A stretch of 38,347 nt of DNA, from contig JAUYKZ010000014.1 in assembly GCA_030704845.1 (NCBI GenBank), forward strand, positions 1 through 38,347, given 5' to 3'. Under the pieces are notes generated by a model, which searched no databases, had not been told where the DNA came from, and saw nothing but the letters and a program-made list of their open reading frames with translations. Positions 6,638-14,832 of this stretch are shown here, in pieces; the first letter of the stretch is position 1; the number at the start of each line of letters is the position of its first letter. This DNA is from an archaeon (GTDB lineage: Archaea; Nanobdellota; Nanobdellia; Woesearchaeales; GW2011-AR9). Position numbers and translations under genes: made by a program.

Positions 6638-7033
6638 CTACAACAGATTAAAAGTTGTCAACCTCGGAACATCCTGATTACAATATGGGCAAGTTCTAGG
6701 AGTTTTCTTAAATGGGTCGTACTTGAACGTAAATTTACAATGTACACATTTACATTGAACCTGATGAGTTCCAGGAATTCTCGAAAAAGGACTAACTTCG
6801 ACTTCCTGCCTTCTTGATCTAGACATTTTTTCTAAATAATCATCTTCTGCGTCCCAACCAGCCGGTTTATCCTTTTTAGTAACCTTTTCTTCCTGTTCTT
6901 TTTGCCGTTTTGCTTCAGTTCTACCACTAAAACAAGTTGGGCAAACCATCTTTTTGTACTTATAATGAAGCTTGAACTGGTCTGCAGGTGCTTCCATCCC
7001 ACATTCTCGACAAGGAACTTTTATTGGATTCAT
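6638..7033 (-). CDS. Double zinc-ribbon protein
   Basis: This protein of about 131 residues has two four-Cys sites. The N-terminal one has C-x2-C (CREC) and, about 25 residues later, CPTC. The C-terminal one has CVHC and CPYC. They are joined by a charged, probably disordered linker. It is probably a nucleic-acid or ribosome-associated zinc protein; I cannot name a family. The ATG at 7033 is chosen because a minus-strand TATA box at about 7050-7062 is 20-30 nt upstream, while an alternative start at 7051 would lie almost inside that box. Confidence 0.8.
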   Translation of the reverse strand: MNPIKVPCRECGMEAPADQFKLHYKYKKMVCPTCFSGRTEAKRQKEQEEKVTKKDKPAGWDAEDDYLEKMSRSRRQEVEVSPFSRIPGTHQVQCKCVHCKFTFKYDPFKKTPRTCPYCNQDVPRLTTFNLL

Positions 7034-7073
7034 GCCCTCACAAAATAACAATAAATATAAATAGTTTTGGATA

Positions 7074-7084
7074 GTATATAATAC
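7074..7084 (+). promoter_or_regulatory. TATA box for the gene pair 7108-7868
   Basis: GTATATAATAC lies about 25-34 nt before the ATG at 7108. A GGGGTG ribosome-binding-like motif (7097-7102) lies between them, so this transcript probably has a short leader. It is divergent from the zinc-protein promoter at 7050-7062. Confidence 0.5.
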
Positions 7085-7107
7085 AGGATTATTAAAGGGG
7101 TGTCAAG

Positions 7108-7341
7108 ATGAATGTTAATTATAGAACTGTTATTACAGTTGCTTTAGCTATGTCTTCTTTCTATGCTGGGAAAAAACTAGGCGAATATAGAACTTCACCT
7201 CAAAATGCTGCTTGTTCTAACGATATGATTGATGTGCAAACACAGAACGGACAACATTATGAATTTAGAATGGAAAACGGTCTTTGCATCTTTCCAGATA
7301 GAAAAACATTAAATTGCCTTGAACAATGTCTAGAAAAATAA
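7108..7341 (+). CDS. Small exported or membrane-anchored Cys-containing protein
   Basis: This 77-residue protein has a weakly hydrophobic N-terminal segment (about 6-21) that may be a signal or anchor. A short polar domain with four Cys (about 35, 60, 69 and 73) follows. GGGGTG is well spaced before the ATG. The next gene begins 16 nt before this stop, so translational coupling is likely and the small protein may act with the membrane protein that follows. I do not recognise it. Confidence 0.6.
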   Translation: MNVNYRTVITVALAMSSFYAGKKLGEYRTSPQNAACSNDMIDVQTQNGQHYEFRMENGLCIFPDRKTLNCLEQCLEK

Positions 7342-7868
7342 AAAAACATCACCTTTCACCATTTTGGGAAAAGGTAGAACATTTTAACTCTAAATTAATC
7401 GTACCTGCATTAGTTCTTTTGTTATTTGTGATTATCTTTGAATTGTTTATACCTGTTGATAATCACATCTTGGAACAAACCGTTACTATCGCTGATTGGA
7501 TAATAGTTACCATCTTTGTAATTGATTTAATTTTTCTTGCTATTAAAGCTAAAAGTACCAAATTTTTCTTCGAAAATTATTGGTTAGATATTATTGCCGT
7601 ATTTCCGTTTGGGATTATTTTTGCGTTTGTTGGAACTATTTATCGAGCCGTTGTTCTCTCTGAAAGAATAGTTATTACTCAGGCCATCTTCCATGAAACT
7701 CTTGAAGCAACAAAAGGAGTTAAAGTAGTCACTGAAGGTTCAGGTAAAGCTGCAAAAATAACCAGGATTGCTGCAAGATCTTTACGGTTTATCACAAAAT
7801 CAAAATTATTTAAAAAATTCTCACATCCTAAAAAAAGAGAAAGAAAAACTAAGAAGAAACGACGGTAA
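7326..7868 (+). CDS. Voltage-sensor-like membrane protein without a pore
   Basis: This 180-residue protein has hydrophobic segments at about 26-45 (S1-like), 58-76 (S2-like, with an internal Asp) and 85-105, containing NYWLDIIAVFPF, a close match to S3 of voltage-gated channels. Late in the protein a helix has positive residues every three to four positions (KITRIAARSLRFITK), as in S4. The protein then ends in a Lys/Arg-rich tail with no S5-pore-S6. It could be a regulatory subunit, a voltage-sensor-only protein or a proton channel; only the fold is supported. It overlaps the upstream small gene by 16 nt and the convergent cca gene by 20 nt. Confidence 0.75.
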   Translation: MSRKIKKHHLSPFWEKVEHFNSKLIVPALVLLLFVIIFELFIPVDNHILEQTVTIADWIIVTIFVIDLIFLAIKAKSTKFFFENYWLDIIAVFPFGIIFAFVGTIYRAVVLSERIVITQAIFHETLEATKGVKVVTEGSGKAAKITRIAARSLRFITKSKLFKKFSHPKKRERKTKKKRR

Positions 7869-9087
7869 TTTTTTTAACTTTCTCCAGGACATATTTCTTC
7901 TTAAGAGTATATTCTACAAAATCCTTCAACCGAGGATTTCTGGTTTTAATCTCAGCCATAATTCTTCCATCTTGTTCATAGGTCTTAGAATTCTTTTTCT
8001 TAAAGTCTTTCACATTTTCTTTCATTGTCAAAGGCGGCCCTGGACGTACTTGAATTTCTGGAAGATTATCCGTTTTAAGAATAAAATAATACGTAACTTT
8101 GTCATTCCATTCCCAATCTCCTTCAACAACCCCGAAAGGATTTAGTTCATCTTTCAAGAATTCAAAAACTTTAAAATTTTTCATACCAATTACATCTTCT
8201 TTTCCATCAAAAGGGATTGCCGTAAGAATCACGAATGGTTTCTTTCCTGCTTTCTTTTCTACCATTTCCTTTGTAAGCAATTCTGTCTCAAAAAAGGATT
8301 TAGAAGGTTTTGTTAAATATCCTTTTGCTTTTTTCTGAAATAATTTAACTTTATCTTCAGTTAAAGCTGCTGCCGCGTTACGATTTTTATCTACTGGATC
8401 AACAATTATGATTGGTGATTGAGTTTTCGATTTATTTAGATGAAACAATGCATCTTTTTTATAGAATTTGCTTGGATCAATTACTTCTTTTTTCTTCCAT
8501 TTCTGTGAAGCTTTCAATAAATTTATGAAAGATCCATAAGTGATTACCAAAATTTCAATCACGTACCCACTAAATCCCCCAAGATAAGATTCAGCGCCAT
8601 AGAGAGCGTTAGCTTTACAGAATTGTTTAGCTAATCGAATTTCGTCTTTCAGATTTTTGCCCTGAGAATTCACCCATTCAGTATGAAGAGGAGAAACATC
8701 CGTGATATTTATTATTCTTTCCGCAGCTTCAATTTTGAGTATTGGGACAACTTCAAAATGATATCCTTGATAAATCAATTGAAAATAATCGCGACTTCCA
8801 TGAACTCTTTCAATTTTTATCTTTGGGAATATCTTTTTTAATACTAATTCAAGTTCTTCAGAAAGATGTTGAGATTTTGAAACAAAAGTCTTGTAATCAA
8901 ATTGCACAAAAACATCAACATCATGATTTCCAGATAACCATGTATCTTTAGCACTACTTCCTCCTAGAATTACTTTCGCCTTGCTTCCAAGAGATTTTTG
9001 TAAGATTTTAAGAAACCCAGTTGCTACTATCCCAAATTTCTCCCGCTCACTTTTTCCAGGCACTATTTTTTGCAAAACTTCTTTCAT
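7849..9087 (-). CDS. cca: CCA-adding enzyme, archaeal class I
   Basis: This 412-residue protein is the usual length for archaeal tRNA nucleotidyltransferase, which builds or repairs the CCA end of tRNA without a template. The nucleotidyltransferase signature GGSSAKDTWLSGNHDVDVF places catalytic carboxylates at Asp56 and Asp58. The third carboxylate region reads HFEVVP, with Glu112 where Asp is common. The tRNA-binding tail contains IQVRPGPPL. Both tRNA genes in this window lack an encoded CCA, consistent with dependence on this enzyme. A minus-strand TATA box (about 9098-9110) implies a leaderless transcript. Confidence 0.95.
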   Translation of the reverse strand: MKEVLQKIVPGKSEREKFGIVATGFLKILQKSLGSKAKVILGGSSAKDTWLSGNHDVDVFVQFDYKTFVSKSQHLSEELELVLKKIFPKIKIERVHGSRDYFQLIYQGYHFEVVPILKIEAAERIINITDVSPLHTEWVNSQGKNLKDEIRLAKQFCKANALYGAESYLGGFSGYVIEILVITYGSFINLLKASQKWKKKEVIDPSKFYKKDALFHLNKSKTQSPIIIVDPVDKNRNAAAALTEDKVKLFQKKAKGYLTKPSKSFFETELLTKEMVEKKAGKKPFVILTAIPFDGKEDVIGMKNFKVFEFLKDELNPFGVVEGDWEWNDKVTYYFILKTDNLPEIQVRPGPPLTMKENVKDFKKKNSKTYEQDGRIMAEIKTRNPRLKDFVEYTLKKKYVLEKVKKITVVSS

Positions 9088-9139
9088 AGAAAGATTATAA
9101 TAAAGAATCTATATTAATGTTTTTATTCAAAAATTGAAA

Positions 9140-9643
9140 TTATTCCCAGCTATATCCAGCAATCCCGAAACAAAGATTACCATCATACCTTGCAACATGT
9201 TCACTTATTAAAAGTTGATTGTTGTTAAAAACACAAGATCTATCGGAATCACAATAATCCATCAATGCTTTAAGTGAAGCCACCACATTTTCAACTATGC
9301 ATCTACTGTCATTAAGCTTACATTGAAACCCGATGATATTATCCCAAGATGGAACCCATCTCAAATCTTTGGTGTATAGTAAACTAACTGAACCGTATAA
9401 ATCTGGACATCGTTCTCTCACAGCTCCGTTAACAGTACAAGACGTTGTTATTTTAGTAGAATTACTAGCATCAGTTACTAAAAATTCTAAAAATCTGTTA
9501 TCAACTCGACCGTCAACAGTTTCAGCACAATCAAGAAGCATTTCTTCAAAATCTGTTGGTTCATCAAATAAATTCAATTCGCCACAACCAGTATTCAAAC
9601 CTGCCGCTAAAAAATAAGAGATTATTTTATTTAATTGATTCAT
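9140..9643 (-). CDS. Cysteine-rich, probably exported protein
   Basis: This 167-residue protein has a mildly hydrophobic N-terminus ending near LNTGC, which could be a poor lipobox or a signal end. About ten Cys are spread along the chain (for example YCDSDRSCVF), suggesting disulfides and export. I do not recognise the family. It lies 16 nt after the GCS2-like gene on the same strand, so the two probably form an operon. Confidence 0.6.
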   Translation of the reverse strand: MNQLNKIISYFLAAGLNTGCGELNLFDEPTDFEEMLLDCAETVDGRVDNRFLEFLVTDASNSTKITTSCTVNGAVRERCPDLYGSVSLLYTKDLRWVPSWDNIIGFQCKLNDSRCIVENVVASLKALMDYCDSDRSCVFNNNQLLISEHVARYDGNLCFGIAGYSWE

Positions 9644-9659
9644 TTTTAATCATACCTCA

Positions 9660-10475
9660 TTACCCAACTGAAAATTTAGTAGTTGACTTCAGACCACGTG
9701 CGATTAGGAGTGTCGACCAAGTTATGTTACAAATCGATTGAACGTCATCAGTTGCATCAAAAACACGTACCTCGATTATCCAGCCAGGTTTAATTTGAAT
9801 TAATGTATGTAATCTTGCTGGATCATGAACCAAACCACGTGAAACCAACAGATTATATAACTCACGTGTAGATTCCAACCGCATCGGATTGCAGTTGGGT
9901 GTCGCTTGACGATAAATTTGCATTCGTTGACCATTAGAACAATCCCCCATAACAATTAATTCTTCAAGCGCTTCAACCAAATGATTGTAACGTTCAATAC
10001 ATTGTTCGGCATCAGAGCACCCTATGTTTAACTGCCAACTAGCCACCGCGAGTGCAGCCTTAAGACCGCCGGCACCAGCACGTCGCACAATAATCTCGGC
10101 TACGTCTTTATACTTTGGATGAATCAGAATCGGTGGATTACCATTAAAGACTACGGGCATAGCTTGAATATACACATCATGCAAACGAACTGCTACTTCC
10201 TGCTCATTCATCACGCGCCTAAGTTCATTAGACAAGTCCTCAAACCGAATTGGCGAGGTTTTACATTCAATTTGCCAAGTCGAAAGTTCTGGACTATGGT
10301 GTACTGGATCTAAAAAAGACAATACTTGTGAAGCAATAGAAAGAGGATTACCATCCTCCCCAACAATAACCCGCTCAAGTTCAACACCAACCAACATTCC
10401 ATCCTTTCGGCAAGTAGAATCCATTTTAGCTAACCATTCATCAAACGAAAGAACCTTAATTTCCATGATATTCAT
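9660..10475 (-). CDS. GCS2-like carboxylate-amine ligase family protein
   Basis: This 271-residue protein follows the glutamate-cysteine ligase type 2 (YbdK-like) pattern: GVELE near residue 29, a strand with WQIECKTSP near 88, an IHPKY segment near 136, WQLNIGCSDAEQ near 165 aligned with the HVHVG region, and EVRVFDA near 246. Such enzymes join an amine to glutamate or another carboxylate with ATP. It is about 100 residues shorter than typical members, and the HVHVG core is changed to QLNIG, so activity is uncertain. Its composition is visibly richer in G and C and uses many CGN Arg codons, unlike its AGA-preferring neighbours, which suggests transfer. Confidence 0.7.
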   Translation of the reverse strand: MNIMEIKVLSFDEWLAKMDSTCRKDGMLVGVELERVIVGEDGNPLSIASQVLSFLDPVHHSPELSTWQIECKTSPIRFEDLSNELRRVMNEQEVAVRLHDVYIQAMPVVFNGNPPILIHPKYKDVAEIIVRRAGAGGLKAALAVASWQLNIGCSDAEQCIERYNHLVEALEELIVMGDCSNGQRMQIYRQATPNCNPMRLESTRELYNLLVSRGLVHDPARLHTLIQIKPGWIIEVRVFDATDDVQSICNITWSTLLIARGLKSTTKFSVG

Positions 10476-10542
10476 GCCTTGAAGAATAAATTTTATTTAA
10501 ACATTACTAAACAAATGATCAATATGAACAAATCATCCCAAC

Positions 10543-10552
10543 TTTTATAAAT
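10543..10552 (+). promoter_or_regulatory. TATA box of the exosome superoperon
   Basis: TTTTATAAAT starts 30 nt before the rnp2 ATG, so the operon message is probably leaderless at its first gene. Confidence 0.55.
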
Positions 10553-10572
10553 CTCTCTGGAATTAACATCAT

Positions 10573-10902
10573 ATGAAACTCTTACCATCACTTAAGGAAA
10601 GAAAACGATATGTGCTCTTTAAGATTGATTCTAAAGAAGATTTCACCGCAATGGATGTAAAAAAGGCTGTAGATAATGCAATAAAAGATTTTATTGGAGA
10701 GTTAGGCATCTCCAAGGCTTCACCAATGTTTCTTTCAGAAAGATATCAAAAAAACCAATTTATCGTTAAAGTTAACCATAAATTCGTAAATGAAGTTGTT
10801 TCAGCTATCATCTTAATCAAAAAGATTAAAAACACTCCGGTTCTTCTACAATCCGTTATAATCTCAGGAACTCTTAAAAAAGTCAGTTCCTACATTAAGT
10901 GA
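10573..10902 (+). CDS. rnp2: RNase P protein component 2 (Pop5/Rnp2)
   Basis: This 109-residue protein has the Pop5 opening LPSLKERKRYVLFKI and the compact alpha/beta pattern of the family. Pop5 pairs with Rpp30 (Rnp3) to activate the catalytic RNA of RNase P, which matures tRNA 5' ends. It is the first gene of the exosome superoperon and precedes psmA, as in many archaea; the usual rnp3 partner is not next to it. Its stop overlaps the ribosome-binding sequence of psmA. Confidence 0.9.
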   Translation: MKLLPSLKERKRYVLFKIDSKEDFTAMDVKKAVDNAIKDFIGELGISKASPMFLSERYQKNQFIVKVNHKFVNEVVSAIILIKKIKNTPVLLQSVIISGTLKKVSSYIK

Positions 10903-10906
10903 GGTG
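10901..10906 (+). promoter_or_regulatory. Ribosome binding site deciding the psmA start
   Basis: GAGGTG lies 6 nt before the ATG at 10913. A GTG inside this motif (10904) is in frame but would place the start codon within the ribosome-binding site, so the ATG is preferred. Confidence 0.65.
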
Positions 10907-10912
10907 TTATTT

Positions 10913-11638
10913 ATGACTATGAACAAACAAATGATTGACAAAATGGGCTACGATCGCTCAATTACTATGTTTTCTCCTGATGGACGACTGTTACAGGTAG
11001 AATATGCTAAAAAAACAGTGAGACAAGGTTCCACTGCTATTGGGATTGCCTGCAAAGATGGCGTAGTTTTAGTTACCGATAAAAGAATTACATCTAAACT
11101 TCTTGTTCCAGAAGCTATCGAGAAAAATTTCCAAGTTGATGACCATATTGCTGTTACTGCAGCAGGCATTATTTCTGATGCTCGAGTATTGGTTGATAGA
11201 GCTCAAGTTAAAGCTCAACAACATTTAGTTACATACGACACAAAAATTGACATTCTTTCAATTGTTAAAGACATCTGTGATCTTAAACAAGTATGCACTC
11301 AATCTGCTGGACTTCGTCCATTTGGTGTTTCCTTGTTAGTTGGTGGAGTTGAAGAAGACGGAACTGTAAAACTTTTCCTCACTGAACCCTACGGATTATA
11401 TTTCCAATATAAAGCTACAGTGATTGGAGAAGGAGAGGCTGAAGTTGATGCATTTTTACAGAAGAAATACCGTTCTAATATGTCTGTTGACGACGGTCTT
11501 AGATTAGGATTGGAAGCAATGAAACAATTCCTAAAAGATGATTTTAATTTTGACCGAGTTGACGCAGTTGTGATTAGACAGTCTGACAAACGATTCCATA
11601 AACTTGATAATGACACACTTAAATCATTCATGAAGTGA
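10913..11638 (+). CDS. psmA: Proteasome subunit alpha
   Basis: This protein of about 241 residues has the alpha-type N-terminus GYDRSITMFSPDGRLLQVEY, which gates the 20S pore, followed by GSTAIGI and the usual alpha/beta core. It forms the outer rings of the 20S core particle with PsmB, which is not in this window. The N-terminal Thr nucleophile of beta subunits is absent, as expected. It sits between rnp2 and sdo1, the conserved order of the archaeal exosome superoperon. Confidence 0.97.
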   Translation: MTMNKQMIDKMGYDRSITMFSPDGRLLQVEYAKKTVRQGSTAIGIACKDGVVLVTDKRITSKLLVPEAIEKNFQVDDHIAVTAAGIISDARVLVDRAQVKAQQHLVTYDTKIDILSIVKDICDLKQVCTQSAGLRPFGVSLLVGGVEEDGTVKLFLTEPYGLYFQYKATVIGEGEAEVDAFLQKKYRSNMSVDDGLRLGLEAMKQFLKDDFNFDRVDAVVIRQSDKRFHKLDNDTLKSFMK

Positions 11639-11655
11639 AATTCAACTGAGATCTC

Positions 11656-12345
11656 ATGTCGGAAAAAATAACTTTAGCTCGGATAAAAAAGTACGGGGAA
11701 ACATTTGAAATAAGTGTTGACCCAGACAAAGCTTTGCAATATAAGAAAGGTCTAATCTCCGATATCCAAGATGTTCTTCTTGCTAACAATATCTTTACTG
11801 ATGCCCATAAAGGAGAAGTTGCATCTCATGGCGAGTTAGAAAATGCTTTCAAGACTACCAACATCGATAAAATTGCTGAAATAATTTTAAAAGAAGGAGA
11901 AATCCAATTAACGGCTGAACATCGTGCTCACGAACGTGAACAAAAATTAAAGAAATTAATCACTTTGATTAGCCGACAAGCTGTTGATCCAAAAACTGGA
12001 TTTCCTCATCCCCCAACCAGAATAGAAGCTGCTTTGGAACAAGGAAAAATTCATCTTGACGATCGTAAAACTATTGAAGAACAATTTGATGATATTATTT
12101 CAAAGTTAAGACCCATAATTCCAATTAAGATAGAACAAAAGAAACTTTTAGTGACGATACCAGCCCAACATACAGGTAAAGCTTATAATATCGTTAAAAG
12201 TAATTCTAAAATTCTTAAAGAAAATTGGAATAACGATGGAAGTTGGTCTGCGGAAATAGAACTCCCTGCTGGATTTATTCATGAATTTATGGATAAGGTA
12301 AACACGGCCACTCATGGGGAAGCTATGATGGAGCAAAGAACATGA
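11656..12345 (+). CDS. sdo1: SBDS/Sdo1 ribosome maturation factor
   Basis: This 229-residue protein has the three-part SBDS layout. An N-terminal FYSH-like domain carries ARIKKYGETFEISVDPDKA and GEVAS. A helical middle domain includes HPPTRIEAAL, and a ferredoxin-like C-terminal domain follows. SBDS removes the anti-association factor aIF6 from new large ribosomal subunits. It lies 17 nt after psmA in the same operon. The last four residues extend past the end of the common fold. Confidence 0.95.
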   Translation: MSEKITLARIKKYGETFEISVDPDKALQYKKGLISDIQDVLLANNIFTDAHKGEVASHGELENAFKTTNIDKIAEIILKEGEIQLTAEHRAHEREQKLKKLITLISRQAVDPKTGFPHPPTRIEAALEQGKIHLDDRKTIEEQFDDIISKLRPIIPIKIEQKKLLVTIPAQHTGKAYNIVKSNSKILKENWNNDGSWSAEIELPAGFIHEFMDKVNTATHGEAMMEQRT

Positions 12346-12410
12346 TTATTTCATATGCCGAGACTAATTAGAAAGTAAGCATCACGATTTATATTCATTT
12401 TTCCCATAAA

Positions 12411-12516
12411 CTTTAAAAAGTAGCACCCAATTTATGCTCCAAAAGAAGGAAAACCCAAAGGAGGGTCCGCTTAACACCTTCTAACCATATATCATAAGGG
12501 CGGACAGATATGACAA
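12411..12516 (+). promoter_or_regulatory. rrp4 leader with internal TATA box and stem
   Basis: The 171-nt gap between sdo1 and rrp4 is unusually long for this operon. It holds a TATA-like CTTTAAAAAG at 12411-12420, so rrp4-rrp41-rrp42 may have their own promoter. A GTCCGC/GCGGAC stem (12465-12470 with 12500-12505) could be extended by two wobble pairs. A 16-codon reading frame at 12434-12484 starts too close to the TATA box to be convincing as a leader peptide. Confidence 0.45.
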
Positions 12517-13284
12517 ATGAGTCAAGTATTAATTAACGAAAGGGATATTGTCATCCCAGGTCAGGTTTTAGCTGAAGGATTAGATTACCTTCCAGGAGAA
12601 AACACTTACCGAAAAGACGATAAAATTTTTGCGAACGTACTCGGAATTACTTCCTTACCAGGAAGAGTGGTAAAAGTTACCCCACTTTCAGGACCGTATA
12701 CGCCTAAAGTTGGCGATAAAATTATTGGCCAAGTAGGAGATATTCTTATGTCCGGTTGGAGAATTGGCACCGGTACAGCTTATACTGCTGTTCTTAATGT
12801 TAAAGACGCTTCTTCAAGATTTATCAAATCTGGTGAAGATCTGAGTAGAATTCTTGCTATTGGCGATTATGCTGTAGTTAAAATTACCAAAGTTACTTCT
12901 CAAAACCTGATTGATCTTACAATGCGTGAACCTGGATTAAGAAGAATTAACGGTGGCAGAATTATGAAAATTAATAGCCATAAAGTACCAAGAGTTATTG
13001 GTAAAAAAGCTAGTATGATTAATCTAATTAAAGATAACACTGGCTGTGATATTACTGTGGGTCAAAACGGATTAGTTTGGTTAAGAGGATCTGCTGAAGG
13101 AGAAATCCTTGCAGAGAAAGCAATCAAACTTATTGAACAAAAATCTCACGAAGAAGGACTTACCGACAAAATGGAAAAATTCCTTCATGAAAATAAAGGA
13201 AATATCGTTGTTGACAAAAAGTTCCGACGTGAAGAAGGCGAAGAAAGCCAATCTGAAGAATCCTTTTCGGAGGAAGATCAATAA
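12517..13284 (+). CDS. rrp4: Exosome RNA-binding subunit Rrp4
   Basis: This 255-residue protein has the Rrp4 order: an N-terminal domain with VIPGQVLAEG, an S1 domain around residues 60-140, and a KH domain with the GKKASM loop near 166. Rrp4 caps the hexameric Rrp41-Rrp42 ring and feeds RNA into it for phosphorolytic 3'-to-5' degradation or polyadenylation. The C-terminal 30 residues are very acidic and probably disordered. The TAA is followed one base later by the rrp41 ATG, giving tight coupling. Confidence 0.95.
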   Translation: MSQVLINERDIVIPGQVLAEGLDYLPGENTYRKDDKIFANVLGITSLPGRVVKVTPLSGPYTPKVGDKIIGQVGDILMSGWRIGTGTAYTAVLNVKDASSRFIKSGEDLSRILAIGDYAVVKITKVTSQNLIDLTMREPGLRRINGGRIMKINSHKVPRVIGKKASMINLIKDNTGCDITVGQNGLVWLRGSAEGEILAEKAIKLIEQKSHEEGLTDKMEKFLHENKGNIVVDKKFRREEGEESQSEESFSEEDQ

Positions 13285-13285
13285 A

Positions 13286-13990
13286 ATGGCATACACAAAA
13301 CGATTAGACGGAAGAAAAAATAACGAACTTCGACCAATGGAAGCAAAAGCTAGTGTAGTTCCAAATGCTGACGGTTCTGCCTCATTCAAAATTGGTAAAA
13401 CCTGGGCAATTGCTGCAGTATATGGGCCACGAGAAATTTTCCCAAGATTTTTAGCAAATCCAAAAACAGGGATTATCAGATGCCATTATTCCATGATGCC
13501 TTTCTCAGGATCGGGAGAAAGAATTAGACCTGGAAGAAGCAGACGAGCTCAAGAAATCTCCATGGTAATGGAAAATGCATTAAATCCAGTTGTTGATTTA
13601 AGAGCATTCCCAAATACTGTTGTTGATATTTTCATTGAATTACCTCAAACTGACGCTGGAACACGATGTGCAGCAATTTCTGCAGCAGCAATCGCTTTAG
13701 CTGATGCTGGAATTCCTATGACAGATATGGTCAGTTCTATTGCTGTTGGTCAAGTTGACGGGACAGTTGTTGTTGACTTGATGTATAATGAAGAAGCGTA
13801 CCCTGCAATTGTCTCAGACGTGCCGGTTGCTATGCTACATAACACTAAAGAGATTACCTTATTACAAATGGATGGGGAAATCTCCAGGGAAGATCTAATG
13901 AAAGCGCTGGAAATGGCTAAAGATGCTACAGAACTAGTTTACCAGGAACAGATGAGAGCCCTGCAAGAAAAATTCACAAAAACGGAGTAA
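13286..13990 (+). CDS. rrp41: Exosome catalytic subunit Rrp41
   Basis: This RNase PH-fold subunit of about 234 residues opens MAYTKRLDGRKNNELRP. It has the phosphate-binding GTRCAA loop near residue 132 and DVPVAML near 178, where the conserved Asp expected in the active site is present. It degrades RNA phosphorolytically in complex with Rrp42. The ATG at 13286 is chosen because it gives the standard N-terminus and is preceded by CGGAGGAAG; the frame is open further upstream only inside rrp4. It is followed 7 nt later by rrp42. Confidence 0.96.
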   Translation: MAYTKRLDGRKNNELRPMEAKASVVPNADGSASFKIGKTWAIAAVYGPREIFPRFLANPKTGIIRCHYSMMPFSGSGERIRPGRSRRAQEISMVMENALNPVVDLRAFPNTVVDIFIELPQTDAGTRCAAISAAAIALADAGIPMTDMVSSIAVGQVDGTVVVDLMYNEEAYPAIVSDVPVAMLHNTKEITLLQMDGEISREDLMKALEMAKDATELVYQEQMRALQEKFTKTE

Positions 13991-13997
13991 AAAGAAA

Positions 13998-14789
13998 ATG
14001 ATCATAAATCAAGAACAAATTCGAGAACTTGCCGCTCAAGGCAAAAGATTAGATGGACGAGAACTTCAAGAATATAGAAGTCCAATCAAAGTTGATCTTA
14101 ACATTTCATGGACTGCAGAAGGTTCAAGCCAAGTTCAAATTGGAGAAACAGTTGTAATGGCTGGAGTAAAACTTTCTCTTGAGAAACCCTACAATGATAC
14201 CCCCGATGAAGGTGGAATCATGATTAATTCAGAATTAACTCCATTATCTAGTTCTGAATATGAATCAGGTCCACCTGGAATAAAATCGATAGAATTAGCT
14301 AGAGTTATTGACAGAGGTATTAGAGAAGCAAAAGCTATCGACATGAAAAAACTGTGTATCACTCCTGGTGAGAAAGCCTGGTTTGTAACTGTAGATATTA
14401 TCACTATTAATGACGCAGGTAATCTTTTTGATACCGCAGGAATTGCTGTTCTTGCAGCATTAAAAACAGCACATTACCCCGTAGTTAATTCTGAAACTGG
14501 CGCAATTAATTATAAAGAAAAAACCGATCAAAGTTTACCTTTAACAAAGGAACCAGTATCAGTTACTGTTTACAAAGTAAACGGGAAATTTTTAGTTGAT
14601 CCAACTATCCAAGAAGAAAAATCGGCTGATGCGAGATTAACAATTGCCTCTGATAAAAAAGGTACAATCTCAGCAATACAAAAAGGCGGAGATGCTCCAT
14701 TATCGCTTGAAGAAACTGATGCAATGATTCAAATTGCTTTAGAAAAAGCGACATATTTACGAAAAGAATTAAATAAGTTCGTAAATTAA
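13998..14789 (+). CDS. rrp42: Exosome subunit Rrp42
   Basis: This 263-residue RNase PH-fold protein (KRLDGRELQEYRSPIKVDL, then PPGIKSIELARVIDRGIRE) is the non-catalytic partner that alternates with Rrp41 in the hexameric exosome ring and helps bind RNA. Its length is normal. It has no Rrp41-type GTRC phosphate loop. It is the last core exosome gene here; the L37Ae and RpoP genes that often follow in other archaea are replaced by rpoK after a short hairpin. Confidence 0.95.
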   Translation: MIINQEQIRELAAQGKRLDGRELQEYRSPIKVDLNISWTAEGSSQVQIGETVVMAGVKLSLEKPYNDTPDEGGIMINSELTPLSSSEYESGPPGIKSIELARVIDRGIREAKAIDMKKLCITPGEKAWFVTVDIITINDAGNLFDTAGIAVLAALKTAHYPVVNSETGAINYKEKTDQSLPLTKEPVSVTVYKVNGKFLVDPTIQEEKSADARLTIASDKKGTISAIQKGGDAPLSLEETDAMIQIALEKATYLRKELNKFVN

Positions 14790-14795
14790 ACTTAG

Positions 14796-14816
14796 AAGAG
14801 GCCTTAATGGCCTCTT
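14796..14816 (+). promoter_or_regulatory. Short hairpin between rrp42 and rpoK
   Basis: AAGAGGCC pairs perfectly with GGCCTCTT around a 5-nt loop. No T-tract follows, so it is more likely an RNA processing or stability element, or a weak attenuator, than a full terminator. Confidence 0.5.
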
Positions 14817-14832
14817 AATTAAAAATTAAAAA

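Noticed and set aside
12434-12484. Leader peptide upstream of rrp4
   Set aside because: The ATG of this 16-codon frame lies only 13 nt from the end of the TATA-like box, probably before the transcription start, and the peptide shows no recognisable feature.
14796-14816. Transcription terminator between rrp42 and rpoK
   Set aside because: The hairpin lacks a T-tract, and tightly spaced same-strand genes follow.
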